A stretch of DNA of 64,000 nucleotides from Phaseolus vulgaris (Eukaryota; Streptophyta; Magnoliopsida; Fabales; Fabaceae): positions 27,779,950 to 27,843,949 of the forward strand of contig NC_023749.2 in NCBI RefSeq assembly GCF_000499845.2, read 5' to 3'. A program made the position numbers and the translations under genes. The notes beneath the pieces were generated by a model. The model was not told where the DNA came from, made no database searches, and saw nothing but the letters and a program-made list of their open reading frames with translations. Position 1 is the first letter of the stretch. Each line of letters starts with the position of its first letter. Positions 21,031 through 32,213 of the stretch are shown in pieces.

Positions 21031-22437
21031 ATAACATGTTGGGGAAAGGGAAACTAGCAGAATTGAGGGCGATCGCCCCATCCCACAAGCTCGCGGCGGG
21101 CTCCCAAACCGTGCCCAACTCGGTGGTGGAGATCGCCGCCGCTCAAGGCAAAACTCCTCCCCGAGGTCCAACTTCTTCTGGGGTACTACCCGCCCCAGCA
21201 AGGAAAAAAATTGGTTTTGAGGAGACCTAAGAGGAAAGCTCCTCAAGTGGTGCATGAGGAAGAAGAGGATGATGAAGAGACTGAGGATGGCCTCATTACT
21301 AAGAGGGCAAGGGCGGCCCCCTCTTCACCACCTGCACTCCAAACTCCAACACCGCCCTCACCTCCAGCTCCACTACAACCAGTCCAAGCGACGCCCTTAG
21401 CCGCCGCGCCTCCAGTGGTCGAGAGCAGCGACCCAAACTTTATAGAGAACCCTCCAAGCGCCTCCACACCATTTGTATCTGTCGAAGAGGGTCCTCCTTC
21501 AACCACTTCTATTGTTGGGGCTGCGTTAGGAAACGATGAGGGTGCTCAAGCCTCGCCCATTTTGATAACAGAATCTCCGACCTCACCACCACGCCAAGAA
21601 GCCCCCCTTGCCATACAAACTGAAGAGGGCGGTGATGAGAGTCAGCACCAAACCCCCCCAGCACCTCCAACGACAACCTCAAGCCTCCCAACCTCCCAAC
21701 CTCAGGTCTTGGGACCCTTCACAGCCCGACTGAAGATGATGGCGGAGGATCTTCCCTCGATTGTATCAAGGGCTGTGAAAGACTCACTCAAGAAGCTCCA
21801 AGATGAGAACTCTGCGCTGAAGGAGTCAAACCTGATGATAAGGGTTGAGGCTGAGAAACTCTCTTGCAACCTGATGATGGTGGAGATTGAACACTCAAGG
21901 CTAGAGGATGCCATGGATGCTGAGCTCAGGAGCACTCGCAAGGAAGCTTCCGACCTGCGCCAGAAACTACATCTCCAAGTCCAAGAGAAGATCGACTTGG
22001 AAAGCAAGCTGGTTCCTTACAGGCTCAAGGTGGCAGACTTGGAGGCTGCAAAAAAGGCGGATGCAACCAAGGTGGAAAACCTTGAGAAAAGGTCAGCAGA
22101 TCGGGAGGTTCTCCTTGGGAAGGTCGAAAAAGAAAGGGACGATGCTCTTGCTGAGCTCGCCGAAGCTCGAGAGGAGGCCAAGAAGATTGCTGCAGAGTTG
22201 GCCCAAGCTCGAGACGAAGGCAAAAAGGCTGCTGAAGACCTAGCTCGAGCTCGTGAGGAAAAGGAAGAGCTGAAGAAGCAAACACAAGAGCTCGAGCAAG
22301 GCACCGCCCAAGTCCTCACCGCTGGGTTTGACGCCGCTCTGGAGCAAGTAGCATGTCAATACCCCGAGCTCGACCTTTCCATGGTGTCGATCTGCAACGA
22401 GGTGGTGGATGGGAAGATTGTACCCTCCGAAGACTAG
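21031..22437 (+). pseudogene. Antisense gene of element E, coding exon 2 (frameshifted)
   Basis: The frame opens DNMLGKGKLAELRAIAPSHK, then SQTVPNSVVEIAAAQG. A 1-bp change in an A-run near 21210 shifts the frame at the basic patch (VLRRPKRKAPQVVHEEEEDD). After a Pro/Ser/Thr linker comes a long coiled coil (KLQDENSALKESNLMIRVEA to ELAEAREEAKKIAAELAQAR) and the conserved tail CNEVVDGKIVPSED with a stop at 22435-22437. Apart from the single frameshift the exon is the best-preserved coiled-coil half in the window. Confidence 0.8.
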
Positions 22438-22899
22438 CTGCCTTCCTCCATCACCTTTTCTTTTGTAAAAACTTTATCTGTAATTACTGCTTATGTAACA
22501 GTCGCCACTTCTTATATAATTTTCACTGCTGAAATATTGTTTTCTGATACTTCGCTTTAAATGCCTCTTACTTGCTGCGTGGTTAATCAACATAACCGGT
22601 GAAACTCGCTTAAACGAATTAACTCAGCAACATTCGAGCCTCACCTTTCACACACTGCTTCGATCTTGAACAAACTGTTAATCTTATAACAATTTATGGA
22701 ACTGTTAACTCAAAGTAAAACTTGAGCAACGATTAACTCTTAAGCGATGAAATTTAATATAACTTGTGAACTCAAGGCAATAAACCTTAACATAAGTTAC
22801 TTACTAGGCAGCAGGTTTTAACTTAAACTAGTATCACAATACAGTTTACCTGATCTGCCCAGCAAAGGGAGCCCTTATTCCTGTCATCACCTGGAATTC

Positions 22900-23945
22900 T
22901 TCTGATCGCCGTAGGGTTCTGGCGATGTGAACTTTCTTGCCTTCATGACTTGACCATTGCCCCCTCATCTGGGAGGTAGAGGCGCCTTTCGGATTCTTCT
23001 CTACGTCCCTGAGTTTCAGAGCAATGAGCTGGATAGTGAGGTGTTCTCTTTGAACCTACCTTAGCTATCTTTTTAACTTCTTTCACCCTTCACGCCATAC
23101 CTGAACTCGTTCAAGACGAGAAGGATTTTATCTGTCTTCGCACCGCCTACAAGCGTGGAAGTTTTCTCTGGTCTTACTGAGTCAATATTGATGTTTCACT
23201 TAAAGGGGGAAAGGGCGTTTTCCTTCCCTTCCAACCGTTTAAGGTCACGAACACCCCTGACCTTTCAGTTCATCTTGCCTGAACTCACTCTGAGGTGAGA
23301 AGGACTTTTTCTGGTGCCTCAACTTGCCCAAGGTGTACATCTCCTCCCCCTGGATGCACTGGGGACTTTTAATCATGCCTCTATCTGCGGGTGCAGAGAG
23401 GTCTTTCAATCTGTTCTTGCCTGCACTCGCTCAAAGGCGAGGAGGACTTCTTCTTGCCTGCACTCGCTCAAAGTCGAGGAGGACTTTCTCTTGCCTGCAC
23501 TCGCTCAAAGTTGAGGAGGACTTTTCCTTGCCTGCACTCGCTCAAAGTCGAGGAGGACTTTTTCTCTTCTTGCCTCAAGACGCACGAGAGCGTTGAGGTC
23601 TTTAATCATCACTGGTGCCTCCGATCGTCGAAAGACAATGAAGACTTTAAAACTTTGACTACTGCCGCCGATCGCCGAAAAGCGATGGGGGACTTCAAAA
23701 CTTTTAACCGATGCCGCCAATCGCCGAAAGACGATGGGGACTTTAAAACTTTTAACTGATGCCGCCAATCGCCGGAAAACGATGGGGACTTTAAAACTTT
23801 TAACTGATGTCGCCAATCGCCGAAAAATGATGGGGACTTTAAAACTTTTAGCTGATGCCGCCAATCGCCGAAAAACGATGGGGACTTTAAAACTTTTAAC
23901 TGATGCCGCGAATCGCCGAAAAACGATGGGCCCTTTAAAACTTTT
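22900..23945 (+). repeat. Tandem-repeat 3' internal region of element E
   Basis: Four ~38-bp units (TTGCCTGCACTCGCTCAAAG) occupy about 23436-23565. Seven ~48-bp units (GCCAATCGCCGAAAAACGAT, then ACTTTAAAACTTTTAACTGA) occupy about 23640-23945. Units of the same class occur in copies A, B and B'. The repeats have long open frames on both strands because the 48-bp period is a multiple of three; these are not taken as genes. Confidence 0.85.
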
Positions 23946-24065
23946 ACTAAAAAGCATGCAGCATAACTTTGCCTTAGATCACGTACGAGTGATAAGGTCT
24001 TTTTTCTAAAACTTTCGAAACAACAAGCATGCAATCTCAGAAACTTTAAACTTTGAAAACTCTTC

Positions 24066-24120
24066 TTTATTGGGTGGCCTCATTAAAAACCCTCCTTAGG
24101 GAAAAAAGAGTGCCCCCTTC
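24066..24120 (-). promoter_or_regulatory. Post-pol box, element E
   Basis: The reverse complement of the box at 1748 lies 58 bp downstream of the pol stop at 24178; AATAAA reads on the minus strand at 24066-24071. Confidence 0.5.
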
Positions 24121-24177
24121 AAACTGTTTTAACAGAAAGCATGTAAACTCTTCATGTTCGTTTTTACTTACAAAGCT

Positions 24178-27100
24178 TTAACTGTAATATAATTTGAGAT
24201 GTGTGGCGTTCCAGGTGCGAGGAATCGCCCCTCCTTCTAACGTCTCTAAGCGGTAGGCGCCGTTCCCGAGCACCTCGGTTATTCTGAACGGTCCCGTCCA
24301 CTTTGGCGATAACTTGTTCTCCATCTCGTACTGATGGACCTTCCTCATCACCAGGTCGCCTTCTCTAAATTGCCTTGGCATTACCTTAGAGTTATACCTT
24401 CTCTCAATCCTTCTTTTTACTGCCTCGGCCATTACTCTTGCCTCCTCCCTGACCTCATCCAGTAAATCCAGATTCAATCTTCTTTCCTAAATCCAGACCT
24501 CGAGTCTTCCGCCACAAAGTTTTGGAATCTCGGCGAGCTTTCCTAGATTTCAACTGGAATCATCGCGTCGCATCCATAAACCAAACTAAACGGGGTCTCG
24601 TGGGTTCCTGACTGCTCAGTGGTATGGTACGCCCAAACTATGCGGGGTACCTCTTCAGCCCATGATCCCTTAGCTTTTTCCAACCTTCTCTTTAAACCTC
24701 TCAACAACACCCGATTGGCAGACTCTACTTGGCCATTTGTCTGTGGGTGCTCGACGGATGCAAACATCTGCTGTATTCCCACCTCTTCGCACAACTTCTT
24801 CAACAGGTGACTCGCAAACTGAGTTCCATTGTCCGACACTAGGTGCTTAGGCACACCAAACCGGCACACGAAGTTCTTCCACACAAAGACTTTGATCTTA
24901 TGTGCGGTGATCTGCGCTACCGGCTCCGCTTCGATCCACTTGGTGAAATATTCAGTCGCCACCACCAAGTACTTCATCTGCCTGACCGCCAATGGGAAAG
25001 GTCCCAGAATGTCAATTCCCCAAGTATGAAACGGCCAAGGGCTGTAAATTGACTTCAGCTCTTCTGGAGGCGCCTTGTGCCAATCGGCGTGCTGTTGACA
25101 TTGCTTGCAACATTGTGCATACTTCTTGCAGTCCTCCCTCATCGTTGGCCAATAATAACCTGCACGGAGAGTTCTTGCAGCCAGAGCTCGACCCGCGACG
25201 TGACTCCCACATATGCCTTCATGGAGCTCGGCCATAATTCTTGTACATTTTTCTCCGTGCACACATTCTAGGAATGAGTGTGTAAACCCAAACCTCTACA
25301 GCTCGCCATCGATCATGGTGAACTTGCTGGAGTTCTTCTTTATCTTCCTAGCCTCCGTCGGATCCAGCGGGAGAACGCCATCTGCCAGGCAGCGCTGGTA
25401 TTGCGTTATCCATGTGTCTGGCTTATGCGTAGCGCAGACCTGCGCCACGTTCACCCTTTCCCCTCGACATGCTCTTATTCTCGGCGATCTCAAGGTCTCC
25501 TTGGTCAAGGACCTGTGACTCCTCGCCACTTTCTCCGTCGACTTGCTTATCTGAAGAACTTGGTGGTCTTCCACAAACGCCCTGGGCGTCTTCAGAGTTT
25601 CTTGAATAACCGTGCTCTGCCTACCCCCCTTGCCCGAACTGGCGAGCTTGACTAGCAAGTCAGCTCGGGCATTTTGCTCTCTGGGTACATGCACCACCTC
25701 AAACGAGGCAAAGGAACCCTTCAACTCTTGCACATACTCCAAGTAAGCCGCCATTTGTGGATCCTTGGCCTGGAACTCGCCTGTTACTTGTCCCGTGACC
25801 AACCATGAGTCACTCTTAGCCATCAACATCCTAGCCCCCATCTCCTTAGCCAACAAGATGCCTGCGATCAACGCCTCATACTCTGCTTGATTGTTGCTAG
25901 CTTTGAAGGCAAACCTCAGGGATTGTTCTATCAGCACGCCGTTGGGCCCTTTTAGAATGACTCCAGCACCGCTGCCCTGCTGGTTAGACGATCCGTCCAC
26001 CGAAAGTACCCAAAGAAAGTCGTCCCCCTCAACTCGTGCTGCTTCGGACGAGAGTTCGACCACAAAATCTGCGAAAATCTGCCCCTTGATCGGTCCTCGG
26101 GGTTCATATTTGATGCCGAACTCCGACAGCTCCACTGCCCACTTCACCATTCTCCCAGCTACATCGGGCTTCTTTAAGACTTTCTGGATAGGCAAGTCGG
26201 TCATCACCAGCACTGTAAAACTGTGAAAATAGTGGTGCAACCTCCTCGCTGAGAATACGACTGCCAGTGCAGCTTTCTCCAAGGCCTGATACCTTACTTC
26301 TGGGCCTTGTAACACCTTGCTAACGAAGTAGATAGGTTTCTGAGCCTGGTCTTGATCTTGGGCGAGCACCGCACTCACCGCCCTCTCAGTTACAGCAAAA
26401 TACAACCTGAGAGGGGTTCCTACCAAAGGTTTGCACAAAACCGACGGGCTCGCCAGGTACTCTTTAAGCTTCACGAAAGCTTCTTCGCATTCCTTCGACC
26501 AGACAAACTTATTGTTTCGCCTCAAGCACTGGAAATACGGATGGCCTTTCTCTCCACTAGCTGACACGAAACGAGATAGGGAGCAAGATGGCAGCACACT
26601 TATCAGGATTTGCCTCTATTCCTCTTTCAGTTAAGAGGAAACCCAAGAACTTCCCTGCCTCCACGCCAAAAATGCACTTCTCGGGGTTCAGCTTTAATCT
26701 GAACTTGGCGATCGTGGTAAACAGCTCCTTCAGATCTGAGACGTGCCTACTTTTCTCTAACGAGGTCACGACCATATCATCTACGTACGCCTGCACATTC
26801 CTCCCCAGCATTGGTGCAAGTACCTTATCCATCAACCTTTGGTACGTGGCCCCCGCATTCTTCAACCCGAAGGGCATCACCTTGTAGCAGTAGCACGACC
26901 TCTCAGTCATGAAGGCGGTCTTCTCTTCATCCATGGGATGCATCTTTATCTGGTTGTACCCTGAGAAGGCGTCCAGAAAACTCAGCAACTTGCACCCTGC
27001 TGCGCTGTCAACCAGGGCATCTATGCTTGGCAAAGGGTATGAATCCTTTGGGCAAGCCTTGTTCAGGTCTGTGAAGTCGACGCACATGCGCCACTTCCCG

Positions 27101-28206
27101 TTGCTCTTCTTTACCAGCACGACATTAGCTAACCATTCAGGGTACTGGACCTCCCTGATATGGCCTGCGGTGAGGAGATTTTGCGTTTCATCCCTAATCG
27201 CCTGTCTCCTCTCCTCATTAAACTTCCTTCTTCTCTGTCGCACTGGTCTGACCTGTGTGTCCATTGCCAAATGGTGACACAAGAAATCGGGGTCGATTCC
27301 CGGCATGTCTGAAGCAGACCATGCAAAAGCATCCAGATTCCGTTCTATCACCTTGGCGATCTGGTCTTGGAGCTCACCTTCCAAAGATCTTCCCAACTTG
27401 AAGACCTTGCCCCCGATCTCCCTCTCGAGCCACTCCTCGACAGGTTTGGGCCTAGTTTCCCTGGCGATTACCGCCCTGGTGATTCCCGGCTCTCTCGCCT
27501 CCTCTGGGCGGTTTCTCGCTTCTTCTTCCCGTCCGGCGCTCTTTCCCTCAACCTCAGCATCTACCATGATGACATTGCCTCCGGCGGTCACTTCCATCGC
27601 CGCATCAACAACTCGCCATTCTGTTGGCCTGGGCTTCACACCGGGAGGCGGCGTGGTGGTAATGTAGCTCACCGACCATTTATTCTTGAGGCTGTTTTCG
27701 TAGCACTTCTTTGCCTCCTTTTGGTCAGATCTTATGGTAATCACCACCCCCTCCATCGATGGCAACTTAACCTTCATGTGCCTGGTTGAGGGCACAACTC
27801 GTATTCTGTTGAGGGTCGGCCTTCCCAACAGAATGTTATACGCTGAGGGGGCGTTCACAACGAGGTACCTGATCTTCTCCGTCCTCGAGGCCACCTCATC
27901 CGTGAATGTAGTTCTCAGCTCAATGTACCCCCTGACCTCCACCTGATCGCCAGCGAACCCATATAAGCATCCTCCATAGGGCCTTAACTGGTCAAGGGGT
28001 AATTGCAACTTGGTGAACGTCGGCCAGAACATTACATCTGCCGAGCTCCCTTGGTCCACCAGTACCCGGTGGACCTTCCTTCCCGCCGTGACTAGCGAGA
28101 CAACTATGGGATCATTGTCATGAGGTACAACGTCCCTGAGATCCTCCTTTGTGAACGTAATGTCCACATCTGGCGAGTGATCTTCGAACACATCTACTGC
28201 CATCAC
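24178..28206 (-). pseudogene. pol of element E: protease, reverse transcriptase, RNase H, integrase
   Basis: Domains in order on the minus strand: protease with VLVDQGSSADVMF (about 28055-28090), reverse transcriptase with YPLPSIDALVDSAAGCKLLS and the catalytic YVDDMVVTS (about 26765-26790), RNase H (DGSSNQQGSGAGVILKGPNG, NARADLLVKLASS), then integrase (CKQCQQHADWHK; GIDILGPF, SDNGTQFAS, GQVESANR). Lesions: a ~55-bp deletion with frameshift near 26590 after NPDKCAAI, a TAG replacing Tyr at about 25300, CAG-to-TAG at 24540-24542 after AMIPVEI, and an insertion near 24490. This is the most complete E-family polyprotein, but it cannot make a full product. Confidence 0.9.
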
Positions 28207-29121
28207 AGACCTTGCATATTTCTTCCTCTGTGATGTAGTACATCCACCACCTGAGAAACCCCCAGCGATGGTGTGGATCTAGCCGTGAGTGGGCATCTCA
28301 TGCTGCTGACCCTCACTACTCGCCGGCTGAGAGCTCGATGCACCCCCCGTCCTCTTGTCCAGCAGGTAGTCATTCAAGAAGCCACTCTTGACCAAGTCGT
28401 CGAGCTGGTAACCCAGGGTCAAACACGAATCAAGGGTGTGACCAAAACTCTAGTGGAATTCGCACCATGCGTTTGGTTTTGGCCCTAACACCTTGTCGCA
28501 AACTTTCTCAGGCGCTTTAAGCCTGGCTTCTATGTTGGGAATGGCGATCAGGTCCGCCAACCCCATGAAAAACTTGTACCTGGGTGGGCGATTAAACTCC
28601 CTGGGGCGCCCTGGGCCCCTTCCCTTGTTTTTCATTGGATTGTATGGATGGCGAGTCCTCTGATCCTTCTTAGCCGCCGCCATCTCCAGCACCCTCTAGG
28701 GCTGGATTCTAGTCTGGGCCCGTGGCCTAGCAGGAGCCACGTTCCCTCTCTTTTCGGCGACCTTTCTTTCGTCGGCGATGTGGGCCACCGCAAGTCGCCT
28801 AACTTCAGCAAACGTGGCGGGGTGGCCCCTAATCAGCGCCTCGCAGAAAGGTCCAGGCACCACGCCCTTTTTGAAGGCGTATACCAGCATCTCCTCGTCT
28901 TTGGCAGGCGAGCGGACCATCTGCGCTCCAAAACGATTCAAATAGTCCCTAAGAGACTCTCCCTGATACTGCCTCACGTCGAACAGGTCATAAGGCACCC
29001 TAGGTGGCGCCTTGTTCACAATGTACTGGTCGACGAAAAGCTTCGAAAACTGCTAGAATTTGGTTATGTGACCGGTAGGCAGGCTAACAAACCATTCCAG
29101 CGCTGTTCCCTGGAGTGTGCT
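28207..29121 (-). pseudogene. gag C-terminal part and gag-protease linker of element E
   Basis: The capsid-type retrotransposon gag region reads LEWFVSLPTGHIT, then KAPPRVPYDLFDVRQYQGES, LRDYLNRFGAQMV and a basic linker (RYKFFMGLADLIAIPNIEAR, WCEFH). In-frame TAG codons interrupt it near 29054, 28697 and 28451. The last two sit where related gag has Q or R. The reading frame is cut at 29121 by the LTR of insertion C, and its N-terminal half resumes at 56157. Confidence 0.85.
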
Positions 29122-29901
29122 TGTTCTGTCCGGTTGACCTGTGACGTCTTTGTGCGCGACCTCAACCGTCAGCTAGGGACTCCTTCCCACTGGTTACCTG
29201 TGGATTCCTGCAAAAAGAGGACAAAGGGGCGCCCTAGCGGCCGTTTGCACTCCGACGCTCAAGTCAGCCAGCAAGAAACACCAAAACTGTGCACCTCCGT
29301 ATCTGAGCACCGCGTATGGCACTCTAAAGGTGGTAAAAGGAACTGTGTATTGTGTGTATATTCTCGCCCTGGCAAACAACCTCTTTTCCAGTCCCTTGTG
29401 CGCAGCCTCACGACTTCGAGCAAGCAACTGGAGTGTATTCTCGGAAAATTTGCCAAAACTTCCAACCCCGTTTCCAACATTCTCGGCGCTATTTAAACTA
29501 CCCAAGCATTTAAAGCGCCTTAAAGCGCTTTTAATCATAAAACGTAACGCGCTTAATTAGCGCGTCTAATTAGAAAACGTAGCGCATTTAAGATGTTGAA
29601 ACGCTTGGGAGCCATTATAGTACCTGAACGCTCGAAACGGAAACTGTATTGAATGACTTTAATTACCTGGTACCTGACTAAAGGATGTTTCTATTCTGAC
29701 CTGGCTGTCGTACACGTGGAGGGCCTCACGACGCCATGACCCCATCTGGGGGCGTTTCTACGTGTGAGTCCTCCTGCCTGGGAGTGCTACTGCGCAAGGG
29801 GCGACTTTTTGGGTGCCAACTCATGCCCCCAATCATCTAGTCACTCACTTTGAGAGCGTATCTGCCTTCCTCTCGTACCCTGCACCCGGCTACCCTGGAC
29901 G
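29122..29901 (-). mobile_element. 3' LTR of element C, interrupted
   Basis: It is nearly identical by eye to the right LTR from 54932, except for a small deletion where the partner has TGCCCATCTGGGGACGTTTC (near 55570). It ends in CTACCCTGGACG, where the gag-only element begins. Confidence 0.9.
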
Positions 29902-30888
29902 TGATGTGATTCCACTAGCCATATAGAGAAAGGTTCTTGACCTTCTTAGGAATCACCTTGAGTTGGACATTATAGAGGCACTTTTCTTTGAGTTGGATCA
30001 TTGTTCTAAGACAAGAACTCACCAAAAACTAGTACCAAATCCCAAACTCATTTGGATGAACCAATTTTAGTCAAATTGAACCGAACAAAAGAGGAAGAAA
30101 AGCAAAGGAACAAGATGAATGGAAAGAATTATAAAACTGCCGAATCAAAATACTCATAAAAACAGCAAGAACACCAAACCAAACTCAAGAACACAAGCTA
30201 ACAAAAACAAATGAAAGAGGAGAAAGGAAGGAGAGAAGAAATGCTCATGAAGATGGAAGGAGGATGGATGATCTCGCCACTAGAAGTGTGGAATGCTCCT
30301 AGATGAGAGTGATGCCGCCACTTGAGGACTCCATTGATCCATCAAGATAAGACTAGAGAAGAAGGCTCAAAGCTCTCCAAAGTTCACTCAAAATTTGAGT
30401 AGAGTTTTCTTAGATTAATTCCAATCTGAATTTTACAAAGGAAGCACCTCTATTTATAGCCTAAGGTGCTGAAAAATAGGTGGGAAATTTCAAATAAACT
30501 CATTTGAAATTCCCACCAAAAAACAAGTCACATAGGCGGTGTGACCTTTTTCTACTATGACACCTCCCAAAAACTACACCTGCACCACTCTCCTAAGTCA
30601 CATGGGTAATGTGACTTTATTTTACATTTTCACACTCCTTTATTTAATAACCACACCTCCTAAAACTATACAAGAGTATTTCAAAGCTTGGCCTTGCCCC
30701 TCATGGGATGGACTTGGGCTCTTTGGGCTTTGGCCTTCTTGGGCTTGGGCTTGGGCTTTGGGCTTGGGTCTCATCTTTATTTTATGTCTTCTTTTAATTT
30801 TGAGAAGACTAGAAGGAAGAACTTCAAATGTGAGGGTGGATGTCCTCTTCCTCCATTAATAAAAGCCTCCTTTATTTGATTCTCATCA
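29902..30888 (-). mobile_element. 3' LTR of a gag-only gypsy element
   Basis: The reverse complement runs TGATGAGAATCAAATAAAGG to GGAATCACATCA (987 bp), with CTATAAATAG (TATA box) at about 30450-30459. On its internal side lies ACTCGAGGAGTA, a weak purine tract, and GAATTCGTGGACGAATTC, text typical of the 3' end of chromovirus-type elements. It interrupts the 3' LTR of C. GGACG (29897-29901) would be its target copy; the other end is not found. Confidence 0.75.
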
Positions 30889-32213
30889 TACTCCTCGAGT
30901 TGGAGAGAATTCGTCCACGAATTCTGAATCCCTGCATATAACAAAGTCAGTTTAGTTTTACAATTAAAAGTGGAAGAAAAATGTAAACATGACTTAGCAT
31001 TTGTAAATAATGGGATTTCAGAAAAGGAGGTTCTATAAATCGACCAAGTTGGAAAAATTTGTTTGGGAATGATGTGATGTTTTGGAAAAAGACCTCTTAA
31101 ATGGTGACAACCATTAGGAGGTATGAACAAATTATCCCTAACAGTTTTTAACCAAGATGGTGGTGAAATAGGAACCTTGGGTAAGGAAAAAGATAAGGAA
31201 GGAAAACACCTTGGAGGTGAAAGGATTAGATCCATTTCAACTTGGCCTTCTTTGTCTTTTTCTTTTTTACTTGTGGTAGGTGGGTGAGGTAGGTCTTGTT
31301 TTACCTTTTTTATCATTAAGATTTGCTTTTGTGGACAATGAAGAGCTATGTGCCCAAAACCTAAACATTTAAAACATTTGATATTTGAAGGTTGGGTAGG
31401 TGACTTAGGATTAGAAGGATTTGTAGTAGAAACTTTATTTGGAAACATGGTTTGTTTGGAAAAATTGGAAGGACAATTTTGAGTGGACATTTTGTTGGCA
31501 TCCTTCCTAGAAGAGTTGTAGAAATTATAATCATGAGTATTTTTGAAAGTTGTTTTCAAAAGATAGGATTCTACCTTGATGGCTTGGCGAAACACTTTCT
31601 TTAAAGAAGAGTACTCATTTAATTCTACAATTTCTCTAATATCTCTTCTCAAACCACTTACAAACCATTTTAACTTTGACTCTTCATTAGCATGCATATT
31701 CATTTTAGTCAAAGTTGTTTCAAAATCTTTAATGTATTCTTCTACCATCCTATGTCCTTGAGGAAGCCTTTGGAACTTCAACAAGTGTTCCTTCCTAGAA
31801 GGAGGAACAAACCTCGCGCGCATACACTCTTTCAAAGCATTCCAAGAAACCACGGGAGGTTTCTTGCGATATATAATGTCCATTACAGTTTTATGCCACC
31901 ATTCTTTGGCATAGCCCAAAAAGGATGAAGAAACTATCCTAAGTTTATCGTCATCTTGGACCCTATACACATGAAAATAATGGTCAACCTTAGTCTCCCA
32001 ATCTAAATACACATTAGGATCACTATCACCATTAAAACTAGGGACTTTTTTACAAGCAATGTTGAACACTTGGTGATATCTTTGGTCACGGTTATAGCTC
32101 TCTTCATGAGAATGATGGTGATGCCTCCTTCTTCTATGTTCTTCTTCACCAAGGACTGAAGCATTGGAAGGAGAATGCTGTTTGTAAGATGCACCACTTG
32201 AATAGCCAGCCAT
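30889..32213 (-). CDS. Gag-like protein with zinc knuckle, gag-only Ty3/gypsy element
   Basis: The likely start is MAGYSSGASYKQHSPSN at 32213; an open frame also extends upstream to 32363. The retrotransposon gag domain follows (KKVPSFNGDSDPNVYLDWET, VSSSFLGYAKEWWHK, MRARFVPPSRKEHLLKFQRL, EYIKDFETTLTKM, LKWFVSGLRRDIREIVELNE). A CCHC zinc knuckle CFKCLGFGHIALHC lies near 31330-31375. Only ~450 bp separate the knuckle from the LTR, so protease, reverse transcriptase, RNase H and integrase are absent. The frame even runs on into the LTR, to a stop at 30777. The structure matches non-autonomous LTR elements that keep only gag (TR-GAG type), which would depend on enzymes from another element. Confidence 0.75.

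Noticed and set aside
23314..24034. Repeat-peptide ORFs on both strands
   Set aside because: They arise from a 48-bp and a ~38-bp tandem unit without stops. Peptide repeats on both strands with no start context argue against a gene.
28648..29496. 282-codon plus-strand frame
   Set aside because: It is the shadow of minus-strand gag code continuing into the LTR of C; no homologous frame exists at intact gag copies.
30557..30879. Plus-strand 100-codon frame with hydrophobic WAWALGLGL-type text
   Set aside because: It comes from a GGGCTT-rich low-complexity stretch in the LTR of the gag-only element and lies opposite its coding direction.
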